A DNA stretch of 64,000 nt. Origin: Steromphala cineraria. Lineage: Eukaryota; Mollusca; Gastropoda; Trochida; Trochidae. Location: NCBI GenBank assembly GCA_916613615.1, contig OU744725.1:56175075-56239074 (forward strand), read 5' to 3'. Below the pieces are notes generated by a model, which was not told where the DNA came from, did not search any database, and saw only the letters and a list, made by a program, of their open reading frames with translations. The translations under genes and the position numbers were made by a program. This document shows, in pieces, positions 10,910 through 22,300 of the stretch (position 1 is its first letter; each line of letters opens with the position of its first letter).

Positions 10910-12368
10910 TCAAATTAAGAAGAACGTTGTATTGCTTCTTAAAACATAAAAACATAAAAACAAAACAATTCGAGTATGAAACGTCCAGTTTTATATCTCA
11001 TTTTTCCATGCAATACTTTAGGTTTTCAAATACATACCGCTTTTTGCAATACAGTCAGACCCCGATAATCCGTCCACCGATAATCCGAATCCCGCGGTAT
11101 CCGAACGGTAGCAAGCTGTAACCAAACTAATCTCTATATAAACTCATTAATTGTTGATTCATTAATCCGTACTGCTCTCGTTGGTTTGAACTTGTGACGA
11201 CAAAATCTTGGTACATACATGTATGTCAGAAATGCGATACATGTGGATTTTTTAGTTAAACAACACTGTGGCATTCCTTGAACTTAATTATGAACTCGTT
11301 TATTGAAAATAGTATTTAGCGGAAGATCGTTTAGCAGCCTCAGCTAAAGACATGTTTTTTAAAAATAAAATATGACGTTTGTTTTCAAATAATATTAAAG
11401 ATTTAATACGTGTTTGTTTGTTTGTTTTTTGTGTGTTACCATTGTATATATTTTCCAGTATAAGCATTCTCATAAATTGATTTTATTGTTTGAAACCATT
11501 GTATTCTTTTGTCTGATTGCTTAATAACTTTATTTATTAAGCAGGTAGTAAGTGTTGTGATTTTGTATATTTGATTTACGCAGCCTTGAGTAAGCAATTC
11601 AGTTATATAAAATATTCAATTGGATGTTGTTGACATAACATTTACAATTTTGTCATTTATGTAGATTTATGCTCTATAGACTGTTAACCTAGATTGTTGA
11701 TGAATGTATATCAAGTCGATCAAAGAACATTAACTTATCACGAGTCATATATCCTAGAGAAATTACAGGGATATGCCTAATCAAGGTCAGATTACAGTAA
11801 TGTACACTATGAGTATCAGATTTGCCCTATTTTTCTGTACATGTACAATGCAGTAAGAAACAAATTATATCGATATTGGCAATAAAACTTGAATTTCACA
11901 TCAAAAGAAAAATAAATATGACATTAGTCAGTTGTCATCATTGATAACTAAGTTGCAAATTTAGATATTGAACAGAATTAATAGAAACATGTGTATACAT
12001 CACTATGACGTCATTTAAAAAAGGCTTGCCGTCACTGCCCTTGTTCAGTTGTCATTGAAAGGGCTAACTCCTTAGTAAAATGTCATTATCATTCGAAACT
12101 CTTGTATGGTTTATTTCCGACAGTAAGTATTTTAAATCCACTGTTTACACAAATATGATGCCGATGTACGATGGCATGAAATATTACTCACAGAGAAAAA
12201 CTCAAAATCTGTCAAAAGCAAAATAGAGATGGCTTAAAAACAGAAGAGTTCATAAGCAGAAATATGGTTTGTTCAAGCTCTGCAATAAAGGCAAGAAGTC
12301 TGTAATTCTATGTATTTATTGTATATCAGTTCAGGCCCTCATTGTTCATTTGAGGTTACTTCTACGGG
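10910..12368. other. Unique part of the duplicated unit; no gene
   Basis: AT-rich, apart from a pogo-like terminus at 11052. No exon-like frame. One TGACGTCA near 12004. Confidence 0.5.
11052..11107 (+). mobile_element. Pogo/Tigger-like terminal inverted repeat, solo
   Basis: CAGTCAGACCCCGATAATCC after a TA dinucleotide, with the internally repeated CCGATAATCCG, resembles the known termini of pogo/Tigger (Tc1-mariner) transposons. No opposite terminus or transposase was found, so this is a remnant or one end of a diverged MITE. Confidence 0.55.
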
Positions 12369-12706
12369 CATTCTCTCCCCACAGAGACTGATCAAGTCAT
12401 GAGTTGATATAGCCTGTGCGGGTTCCGGCAGTTTCCCCCTGGCGGAAAACAATAAGCATAACAATCAGTTTGAACTTCTTTATCAAATGACAACGCTTCT
12501 CACATGGAAAAGTTGGTTCATAACACATTGCTTTTGCCATGATTCAGTGGCCAAAATGGTGATTTAAGAACAGCGTCGCTGATTGCATAACTAACTTTGA
12601 TTGCCTCCAATCAGGCGTCTCCCGTTCTAGACCACAAACTCGGCGAGTTAAAACAGAGGCTGTATCAATATTTCATGACTTGATCTGCCTCTGTGGGGAG
12701 AGAATG
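12369..12706 (+). mobile_element. Family C MITE
   Basis: CATTCTCTCCCCACAGAG to GGGGAGAGAATG, 338 bp, with a short deletion in the left arm (after GATATAGCCTGTG). The flanking nonamers TTCTACGGG and TTTTTCGTG match at only 6 of 9, consistent with an old duplication. Confidence 0.85.
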
Positions 12707-13250
12707 TTTTTCGTGGTAAACATTTTACAATTGCATATACTATCAAATGAACAAACTGCATTTAATAATGTATGTACAATCACTGCTAGCTAGCAGGGAT
12801 AACGTTTTTTTAACGAACGATGCTTAGTGACTGCCACTTTACCGTGAAAAAGATCCCTTATATTCGTTTTGATGTGTTGTAATAACATATTGGCTGTGGT
12901 AGATAGGAAATATATATTTCAATTCAAAACTCCAAACAAATACTTTGAACAAATTCGAGCAGCGGTATCATCAATGTATAGAAGAGAATATCTCAGAACC
13001 ACCAGTCTAATTAAAATTCTACTATCAACATGTTTCTGTCCTTCTGTTTCTTTGAATAAATTACAAAAAATACTTTTGACTGATTGAAGAGCGCCTGTAT
13101 CGGTTCGCTTTCCGGTTTGCGATCAAATTCGCGACTTCAAATAATATTGCCACAAAACTGAACCTATTAGCCTTCAAATGATATCTTAACGCACCAGTCG
13201 GTTTCTATCGATTTAATGACGCCATTGATAATTTGTCGAAAATTTACGAA
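12707..13250. other. No gene seen
   Basis: The 72-codon frame at 12869-13087 appears again at 16535 only because the segment is duplicated. It has no family resemblance. Confidence 0.45.
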
Positions 13251-13606
13251 AGGGGCAGTAGCACGTTTTTACGAGGAATATAAGGTGATGTCAGGAAAAT
13301 GGAAATTGATGGTTCCAATTGAAAGACAATGTATTTAATCTAAATGGAGCAGTAATAATTCAAATATATAACGTAAAGTTTAACCATGAGATTCATTTTT
13401 CTTACACAAAATGAATTAAAGGTGTTCACACAAAATGGCCGCCAATGAATTTTATGTGAATCTTCATACTTTGTCCTCCGACTATGGATGATTGACTTGT
13501 GCAATGACATTTTTGACACTGTCAAAATAATACATTTAACATTAACTTACAATTATCACTGAAAATTTTAAAATATAAAATTATCAAAAAACGTGCTACT
13601 GCCCCT
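13251..13606 (+). mobile_element. Family B MITE, hybrid at the duplication junction
   Basis: The left part (to about 13448) carries the variants of the element at 16917 (GTTTTTACGAGGAATAT, GCCGCCAATGAAT). The right part (from about 13474) carries those of the element at 9583 (TCCTCCGACTATGGATG). The switch lies in a 25-bp tract common to both. Left flank CGAA is degraded; right flank is TTAA. Confidence 0.92.
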
Positions 13607-13739
13607 TTAAGAACAGACTCGCTGATTGCACAACTAACTTCCAATCAGGCGTCTCCCGTTATATCCCACACAAACTCGGCGTAATATACAGAGGCTGTAT
13701 CAACGTTTCATGACTTGATCTGCCTCTGGGGAGAGAACG
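13607..13739 (+). mobile_element. Family C MITE, right half (duplicated)
   Basis: Copy of the right portion of the family C element at 9366, carried into unit 2 without its left half. This shows that the duplication breakpoint fell inside the nested family B element. Confidence 0.85.
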
Positions 13740-13831
13740 AATACTCTTCGACTTCGGATTATTCAGTTGACCCTATGAAGTAAATACATTTTGAATAAGC
13801 TAGTAATTATTAGAAAATATATCATAATATA

Positions 13832-14203
13832 TAGAGGATATTATATGAGTGTCCATGACATACTATGTTCACGACACGAGTGCCTAAATATTAGTATTTC
13901 CCGAGCGATAGCGAGGGATATACTGATATTTAGGCACGAGTGTCGTAAACATAGTATGTCATGGGCACGAATATAATGTTCTGTTTATTACCGTAGTCCC
14001 AAAATTAAAGAAAATACTCAAAAACTACTTCTCAGCATAGGCGGACTAGCCACCGCCGGCCCGTATACATTATGACGTCATAGGTGAACCGTGACGTCAA
14101 AGTATTGTTCTTAACATGACGTCACAATGAACAAGTGATATTTTGCCCTAGGGCAACAAATGAAAAATATGACCCCTATATGACTGCCCTCGTAGGTAAT
14201 AAA
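13832..14203 (+). mobile_element. Family D element, duplicate of 10166
   Basis: Identical to 10166-10537 at offset 3,666. Confidence 0.85.
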
Positions 14204-14575
14204 TAGAGGATATTATATGAGTGTCCATGACATACTATGTTTACGACACGAGTGGCTAAATATTAGTATTTCCCGAGCGAGAACGAGGGATATACTGATA
14301 TTTAGGCACGAGTGTCGTAAACATAGTATGTCATCGGCACGAATATAATATTCTGTTTATTACCGTAGCCTCCAAATCAAAGAAATTACTCAAAACCTTC
14401 TGATAAGCATAGGCGGAAAAGCCGCCGCCGGCCCGTATAGATTGTGACGTCATAGGTGAACCGTGACGTCAAAGCATTGTAATAACGTGACGTCACAATG
14501 AAAAAGTGATATTTTGCCCTAGGGCAACATATGAAAAATATGAACCCCGGTATGACTGCCCTCGTAGGTAATAAA
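14204..14575 (+). mobile_element. Family D element, duplicate of 10538
   Basis: Identical to 10538-10909 at offset 3,666. Confidence 0.85.
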
Positions 14576-14717
14576 TCAAATTAAGAAGAACGTTGTATTG
14601 CTTCTTAAAACATAAAAACATAAAAACAAAACAATTCGAGTATGAAACGTCCAGTTTTATATCTCATTTTTCCATGCAATACTTTAGGTTTTCAAATACA
14701 TACCGCTTTTTGCAATA

Positions 14718-14773
14718 CAGTCAGACCCCGATAATCCGTCCACCGATAATCCGAATCCCGCGGTATCCGAACG
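14718..14773 (+). mobile_element. Pogo-like terminus, duplicate of 11052
   Basis: Second copy at offset 3,666, with the same TA and CAGTCAGACCCCGATAATCC. Confidence 0.55.
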
Positions 14774-16034
14774 GTAGCAAGCTGTAACCAAACTAATCTC
14801 TATATAAACTCATTAATTGTTGATTCATTAATCCGTACTGCTCTCGTTGGTTTGAACTTGTGACGACAAAATCTTGGTACATACATGTATGTCAGAAATG
14901 CGATACATGTGGATTTTTTAGTTAAACAACACTGTGGCATTCCTTGAACTTAATTATGAACTCGTTTATTGAAAATAGTATTTAGCGGAAGATCGTTTAG
15001 CAGCCTCAGCTAAAGACATGTTTTTTAAAAATAAAATATGACGTTTGTTTTCAAATAATATTAAAGATTTAATACGTGTTTGTTTGTTTGTTTTTTGTGT
15101 GTTACCATTGTATATATTTTCCAGTATAAGCATTCTCATAAATTGATTTTATTGTTTGAAACCATTGTATTCTTTTGTCTGATTGCTTAATAACTTTATT
15201 TATTAAGCAGGTAGTAAGTGTTGTGATTTTGTATATTTGATTTACGCAGCCTTGAGTAAGCAATTCAGTTATATAAAATATTCAATTGGATGTTGTTGAC
15301 ATAACATTTACAATTTTGTCATTTATGTAGATTTATGCTCTATAGACTGTTAACCTAGATTGTTGATGAATGTATATCAAGTCGATCAAAGAACATTAAC
15401 TTATCACGAGTCATATATCCTAGAGAAATTACAGGGATATGCCTAATCAAGGTCAGATTACAGTAATGTACACTATGAGTATCAGATTTGCCCTATTTTT
15501 CTGTACATGTACAATGCAGTAAGAAACAAATTATATCGATATTGGCAATAAAACTTGAATTTCACATCAAAAGAAAAATAAATATGACATTAGTCAGTTG
15601 TCATCATTGATAACTAAGTTGCAAATTTAGATATTGAACAGAATTAATAGAAACATGTGTATACATCACTATGACGTCATTTAAAAAAGGCTTGCCGTCA
15701 CTGCCCTTGTTCAGTTGTCATTGAAAGGGCTAACTCCTTAGTAAAATGTCATTATCATTCGAAACTCTTGTATGGTTTATTTCCGACAGTAAGTATTTTA
15801 AATCCACTGTTTACACAAATATGATGCCGATGTACGATGGCATGAAATATTACTCACAGAGAAAAACTCAAAATCTGTCAAAAGCAAAATAGAGATGGCT
15901 TAAAAACAGAAGAGTTCATAAGCAGAAATATGGTTTGTTCAAGCTCTGCAATAAAGGCAAGAAGTCTGTAATTCTATGTATTTATTGTATATCAGTTCAG
16001 GCCCTCATTGTTCATTTGAGGTTACTTCTACGGG
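14774..16034. other. Unique part of unit 2; no gene
   Basis: Duplicate of 11108-12368; nothing coding recognised. Confidence 0.5.
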
Positions 16035-16372
16035 CATTCTCTCCCCACAGAGACTGATCAAGTCATGAGTTGATATAGCCTGTGCGGGTTCCGGCAGTTT
16101 CCCCCTGGCGGAAAACAATAAGCATAACAATCAGTTTGAACTTCTTTATCAAATGACAACGCTTCTCACATGGAAAAGTTGGTTCATAACACATTGCTTT
16201 TGCCATGATTCAGTGGCCAAAATGGTGATTTAAGAACAGCGTCGCTGATTGCATAACTAACTTTGATTGCCTCCAATCAGGCGTCTCCCGTTCTAGACCA
16301 CAAACTCGGCGAGTTAAAACAGAGGCTGTATCAATATTTCATGACTTGATCTGCCTCTGTGGGGAGAGAATG
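16035..16372 (+). mobile_element. Family C MITE, duplicate of 12369
   Basis: Identical to 12369-12706 at offset 3,666. Confidence 0.85.
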
Positions 16373-16916
16373 TTTTTCGTGGTAAACATTTTACAATTGC
16401 ATATACTATCAAATGAACAAACTGCATTTAATAATGTATGTACAATCACTGCTAGCTAGCAGGGATAACGTTTTTTTAACGAACGATGCTTAGTGACTGC
16501 CACTTTACCGTGAAAAAGATCCCTTATATTCGTTTTGATGTGTTGTAATAACATATTGGCTGTGGTAGATAGGAAATATATATTTCAATTCAAAACTCCA
16601 AACAAATACTTTGAACAAATTCGAGCAGCGGTATCATCAATGTATAGAAGAGAATATCTCAGAACCACCAGTCTAATTAAAATTCTACTATCAACATGTT
16701 TCTGTCCTTCTGTTTCTTTGAATAAATTACAAAAAATACTTTTGACTGATTGAAGAGCGCCTGTATCGGTTCGCTTTCCGGTTTGCGATCAAATTCGCGA
16801 CTTCAAATAATATTGCCACAAAACTGAACCTATTAGCCTTCAAATGATATCTTAACGCACCAGTCGGTTTCTATCGATTTAATGACGCCATTGATAATTT
16901 GTCGAAAATTTACGAA
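16373..16916. other. No gene seen
   Basis: Duplicate of 12707-13250; nothing recognised. Confidence 0.45.
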
Positions 16917-17271
16917 AGGGGCAGTAGCACGTTTTTACGAGGAATATAAGGTGATGTCAGGAAAATGGAAATTGATGGTTCCAATTGAAAGACAATGTAT
17001 TTAATCTAAATGGAGCAGTAATAATTCAAATATATAACGTAAAGTTTAACCATGAGATTCATTTTTCTTACACAAAATGAATTAAAGGTGTTCACACAAA
17101 ATGGCCGCCAATGAATTTTATGTGAATCTTCATACTTTGTTCTCTGACTATGGAAGATTGGCTTGTGTGTGAGCTTTTTGACACTGTCAAAATAATACAT
17201 TTAGCCTTAACTAACAATTATCATTGAAAAATTTAGAATATAAAATTATCAAAAAACGTGCTACTGCCCCT
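16917..17271 (+). mobile_element. Family B MITE at the end of the duplication
   Basis: The left half matches the junction element at 13251. From about 17139 it carries its own variants (TTCTCTGACTATGGAAG), so the shared identity ends inside it. Right flank TTAA (17272-17275). Confidence 0.9.
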
Positions 17272-17275
17272 TTAA

Positions 17276-18354
17276 TGGTTATCGCCTTTCTTAAGCCTGT
17301 TGCTCACGCCGCTACGGCTATAACATGAGACGTGTATTTTAATAGAAACACGAGATTGATAAAGCCATTACGTGCACGCCAAGAGACATTGCGTTGTCTC
17401 AGAAATGATTCATAGATTAACGAGGGCTCTCTTTGTGATTGATCATGATGCTGAAGGTGTCACATTTAAGTACAGTACAGTCACAATTACAAACCATAGA
17501 ACATTTCTCATTAGCAATAACTTACTATTCTTTCACGAAGCACTCTATACCGTATTAAACTTTAGTGAGGCGATACTTTTCAAAAAGGCCATGGTTAATG
17601 CAAAATCATGTTTATTGTGCATAATTTACCATAGATATATTGCTAAGTTTACAAATGTTTTAAATCATGATTCGTGTTGAAAATAAGGTTTGAAAACTGA
17701 AATTTTCTAAATGAAGCATCTACCTTTTTTCACAGGATAAAACATGTCAGATCTCAACCCGATTATCCGTAGTGATAGAATACGGTGTAATGTAAAGCTT
17801 CGTGCGGACCTTTAAAAGTGATCACCTTCACTTTTAAATCAATCGATTGCGGGAATTGGACTGGCGTAGCGAACTTTCTTTAATTTGATTATAACACATT
17901 GTAAAGCAATTGGTAACATTTTTGTTATCTCCCGTTAGATCACCGTATTTTCCTAAAACATGCACAGCGCCTTTAAATTGAACTTTACAATGTCAAAGTC
18001 AAAGTTATTGTTATCTTTTAAATTTTCTCTCCTTATCAGTAGAATCTAATCGTAAGAATGGCTTTATAGAAATATATCCCACGTTTTGAAGAGCTTTACA
18101 TAAAGTGTTGAATGAACTATCGCTCTTCCCGATCTCCTTGAGGTAAAGCTACAGTATGGCTAACAAAGGTAACTGATTTAACATTCTAATATTTTTGATC
18201 ACACTATCTTTCAAATAACACAATTTTGGGTTTGCGTGATTCGAGGCGGGCAACACCGCCAGCAACGACTGTCCCCGCAGCTTACAAACTCGTCTATATC
18301 GCCTTTACAATCGGGCCTCGATCAATAGAACAACAGTTTGTTCTATTGCATAAA
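17276..18354. other. No recognised gene; possible 5' region of the BHMT-like gene
   Basis: A 102-codon frame at 17372-17680 has no family resemblance and is probably chance. The missing first exon and promoter of the BHMT-like gene should lie here or further upstream, but I cannot identify them. Confidence 0.35.
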
Positions 18355-18716
18355 TAGAGGATATTATATGAGTGTCCATGACATACAATGTTTACGACAC
18401 GAGTGGCTAAATATTAGTATTTTCCGAGCGAGAGCGAGGGATACACTAATATTTAGGCACGAGTGTCGTACACATAGTAACATGTCATGGACACGAATAT
18501 AATATTCTGTGTATTACCGTAGTCCCAAAATTAAAGAAAATACTCAAAACCTACTTCTCACCATAGGCGGACTAGCCGCCGCCTGCCCGTACGGATTGTG
18601 ACGTGCAATCAAAGCAGTGTTTATAACGTGACGTCACAATGAAAAAGTGATATTTTGCCCTAGGGCAACAAATGAAAAATATAACCCTCAATATGACTGC
18701 CCTCGTAGGTAATAAA
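18355..18716 (+). mobile_element. Family D hairpin/CRE element
   Basis: TAGAGGATATTATATGAGTG to GTAGGTAATAAA. Loop GAGCGAGAGCGAG at 18426-18438. A small deletion in the tail removed two of the TGACGTCA sites, leaving one. It lies about 470 bp upstream of the first visible BHMT-like exon. Confidence 0.85.
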
Positions 18717-18899
18717 TGGTGATATATATATCATATAAGCTACGGTTTGAGGACAGATTGAAGATATAGGAACTTGATCATCATAACTGCTGCTTATATA
18801 ATAACCCTCGTGAATCTAATGTAATGATAATATGGAACTCTGATGATAACACATTTGAAAAATATATATCTAGATCAAGGCTTACTGGTTGTAAGATGA

Positions 18900-19123
18900 G
18901 ATGATATGAGGTTTATCGCAGCTTTCAAGAGTATTTAACATACATAGCGGCTGCTAGTATTATTGCAGGCAGAAACCTGCAACACTATTGTGGCTATGTA
19001 TTGCGGTTGCAACTTAACCTGCTAGCATCGGCTGGAACTAGCGAACCATGGGTGGTACTGCGCTCAAATTCAGTGTAGCATTGCACCCAAACCTGACTGC
19101 GTGTAGAGCAGTTCTACAGGTAG
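18900..19123 (-). mobile_element. SINE body (tRNA-Arg-headed family), 5' truncated
   Basis: Reverse complement of the body seen at 45580, 49300 and 57892. It runs from the GTTCTACACGCAGTCAGG segment to the end near CTTGAAAGCTGCGATAAACC. The tRNA head is missing. It ends 60 bp before the first visible BHMT-like exon, and the exon frame runs open back into it. Confidence 0.85.
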
Positions 19124-19183
19124 GTAGATTGTCAAGAATGAGAGGTAAGACGGCACAAGTGTACATATTTCAATCACAACCAG

Positions 19184-19374
19184 GACTCATGGAGCGCCTG
19201 GCAAATGACGGAGACCTTATCATGGCCGAAGGGTACGTTTTCGAGTTCGAAAGACGAGGATACCTTAAAGCTGGGGCGTTCGTACCGGAAGTTGTCATCG
19301 AACATCCAGACCTTGTGCGCAGCCTTCATGAGGAGTTTGTACATGCCGGAAGTGACGTTGTTTTGGCTTTTACG
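19184..19374 (+). CDS. BHMT: BHMT-like coding exon 1 (first visible)
   Basis: Acceptor AACCAG before GACTCATGGAG, donor ACG/GTAAGG. Encodes [25 protein letters not shown] and the [11 protein letters not shown] strand. It begins with two bases of a split codon, so an upstream exon of phase 1 is needed. The polypyrimidine tract is weak, and initiation within this exon (Met at 19138 or 19189) cannot be excluded. Confidence 0.88.
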
Positions 19375-22300
19375 GTAAGGCTTTGAAAACGTCGATGTCT
19401 GATCTACAAGATATATATGTATTTACACGTTTTATGTAAAACAGGTATCAAATCAAACCGATATTCTTAGTTATAGTCTAACCAAGACACGGCAAATCAT
19501 AAACTTCAATGTTGTTTTAAAGTCGAACTAAAACAGGAATATGATTGAGCGAACTGCGCTTTTAAGAGCATTTTTACGCCGTTGACCAGGGGTCGGGGTC
19601 AGCACGGTTTGCAATTCATTACTGGCGGATACAATGTACGCAATAAAAACTGCAAAGAGTTGCAGGGAAATTATTGATGCAAGTGATGAGTTATTTGACC
19701 CGAGATGCATGAACCGAGTCTAAAACTTTCATCATGCCGATCTAAAATATACTGTTCCAACAAACCATGTGAAATTACCGATACTAATGAAATGACAACA
19801 AATGGTAATACCATTATATAAATGTCAGTTTACATCTTACAACTAAACTTTTCAATGTCTTGTCACTATTGGTATTGCTTATTTAAGTGACATGCATAGT
19901 TTTCATAATGTCATTTTTTTATTACCAAGTACTACGGACACAGGGAAAAACTTCGTCTGATCGGTAAGGAGGATCTTCTGGAAACCCTGAACGTGAGCGC
20001 GCTGAAGATAGCCCGTGAAGTGGCCGACAAGACGGGGACTCTGATGGGGGGAAACATCTGCAACACGACCGTCTACAGGAAGGAGAGTCCAGATAACAAC
20101 CAGCAGGTCGAGGCCATCTTCAAGGTAACGTGGCTGTTTTTCAGATACTTTATAGCAGAATTGACAGTTTCTTAAGAGGTCAAGGCCATCTTTAAGATGA
20201 TGTGACCATGTTTGTTTTTCAGAAACAATATTGCCTAACCGATAGTTAGAAAACAGGTTGAGGGCAAGTTCAAGGTCATGTTATTTTATTTTCATTTTAT
20301 TCCAATGTCTGCAAATAATGATGGAGTCGATCATTCTTTCTGAAGAGAACAACTTATTCGGAGCCGTCTAATCAGTGTACAAGATAACACTGAGTGGAAT
20401 AAACCTAGCCTTATAAAAATGAAATGAATGAATTTGTTCTCATGATGATGTTACAAGAGCTACCCATAATGGAACTTACTCATGGAAATCCACAAATACT
20501 AATGTTCCATTACTTATTAAACCTGTAACAGATGTTCTCTATAACTTGCAAATGACATTTAAACCGTTAAAGGAGCAGTAGCACGTTTTTTTTATTATAT
20601 TATATGTTTTTCGCTGATAATTGTTAGTTTATGGTAAATGTATTATTTTGACAGTATCAAAATTCTCACTACACTCGTTGTGGACAATCATCTTTAGTCA
20701 GAGAACAAACTAAGATTCACATAAAATCCATGGGCAGCCATTTTGTGTGAACACCTTTAATTCATTTTGTGTAGGAAAAAGCAATCGCATGGCTAAACGT
20801 TACGTTATATGTTATATTAGTACTGCTCCATTTAGTGTAAATACATTGTCATTCAATTGGAACCATCAATTTTCATTTTCCTGACATCACCTTATATTCC
20901 CCCTAAAACGTGCTACTTCCCCTTTAATGTACAAAGTGTTGACTCTACTTCAGGAACAAATAGAATGGGCGGTCCAATGTGGCGCTGACTTCATTCTTGC
21001 TGAGACATTCACTGAGTATGGAGAGGCCAAGATAGCCCTGGACTGTATCCAGAAGTATGGAGATGGTCGGTACACCTAAACGGACATTCTCTCCCCAGAG
21101 AGGCAGATCAGGTCGTGTTGATTTAGCCTCTGTTATATTACGCCGAGTTTGTGGGATAGAATGGGAGATGCCTGATTGGAGGCAATCAAAGTTAGTTGTG
21201 CAATCAGCGAAGCTGTTCTTAAATCATCGTTTTGGCTACTGAATCAAGGCAAAAGCATTGTGATATGAACCACCCTTTCCATGCGAGAAGCGTTGTCATT
21301 TGCTAAAGAAATTTAAATGGATTGTGAAGCAGTTTTTTCCGCCAGGGGAAACTGCCGGAACCCACGCATTTCGGCGTAATAGAACAGAGGCTAAATCAAC
21401 ATGACTTGATCTGCCTTTGTGGGGAGAGAATGATTAAGCTAAATCAACATGACTTGATCTGCCTCTGTGGGGAGAGAATGCGGTACACCTTATCGTACAA
21501 CTTTCTCATGTTATGTTCAACTCACTATGACGAATGGCAGCGGATATGGCGGCTGTCAATCACAATAAATAGGGATCTTAATTGTGTCGCACTATGGTTA
21601 ATTCTGCATATCAAATTGCTTCAAAAATATGATCTAATTTTATTGAGATTAAGATGAATATATTCAACAGAACATGTCCTTTCTGCCCTTACTGCTGAAC
21701 ACGCAATTTATTGATGAAATTGTTAATTAAGACATTATAAGTGACAATTAATGCCATTGAATCCTTACGATACATGTACATTGTAGATTATCAATCTTTC
21801 GCGAGACTAATGATACCTTCTTGTAGACCGTCTTTCTCTCCCCACAGAGGTAGATCAGATGATGAAATCTGCCTCTGATCTATACAATGCTTTTGTCATG
21901 ATTAGGTATCCTAAATAAAAAATTTAGAACAGCGTCGCTCATTGCACAACTAACTTTGATTGCCTCCAATCAGGCATCTTCCATTCTTTCCCACAAAGTC
22001 AGCGTAATAGAAAAGATGCTGCATCAACATTTCATGACTTGATCTGCCTCTGTGGGGAGAGAGTGTTAGATTATGAATCTTTCGCAAGACTTGTAATACC
22101 TTCCTGTAGACTGTGGACTTTCACTACGGGCATTTACCAATCGGTTTTCGTTTTATCATATAGGCACACCATCAATTGTCAATCTGGCCCCTATGCAAAC
22201 GGACAAAACCTACGAGGGGATCCCTACTAGTGTCGCCTGTCGGCAGCTAGAAGATGCAGGCGCTAACGTAGTTGGTATCAATTGTTTTAGAGGTCCTCAA

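Larger units (their letters stand above)
9783..17114 (+). repeat. Tandem duplication, two units of 3,666 bp
   Basis: Unit 1 spans about 9783-13448 and unit 2 about 13449-17114. Every stretch I compared, including the duplicated short frames, is identical at an offset of exactly 3,666. Family B elements sit at the start (9583-9940), junction (13251-13606) and end (16917-17271). The junction element is a hybrid of the other two, as expected for unequal crossover. A misassembly through the repeat would look the same. Confidence 0.93.

Noticed and set aside
10125..16753. Identical pairs of short frames (10125/13791, 10927/14593, 12869/16535).
   Set aside because: They repeat only because of the 3,666-bp duplication; the first pair crosses a hairpin element.
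17372..17680. 102-codon frame upstream of the BHMT-like gene as its first exon.
   Set aside because: No resemblance to the BHMT N-terminus, and no donor of the required phase tied to it.
19048..19183. Taking ATG 19048 as the start of the BHMT-like protein.
   Set aside because: The first 25 codons lie in a SINE and recur in another SINE at 49180-49380; homology begins only near 19184.
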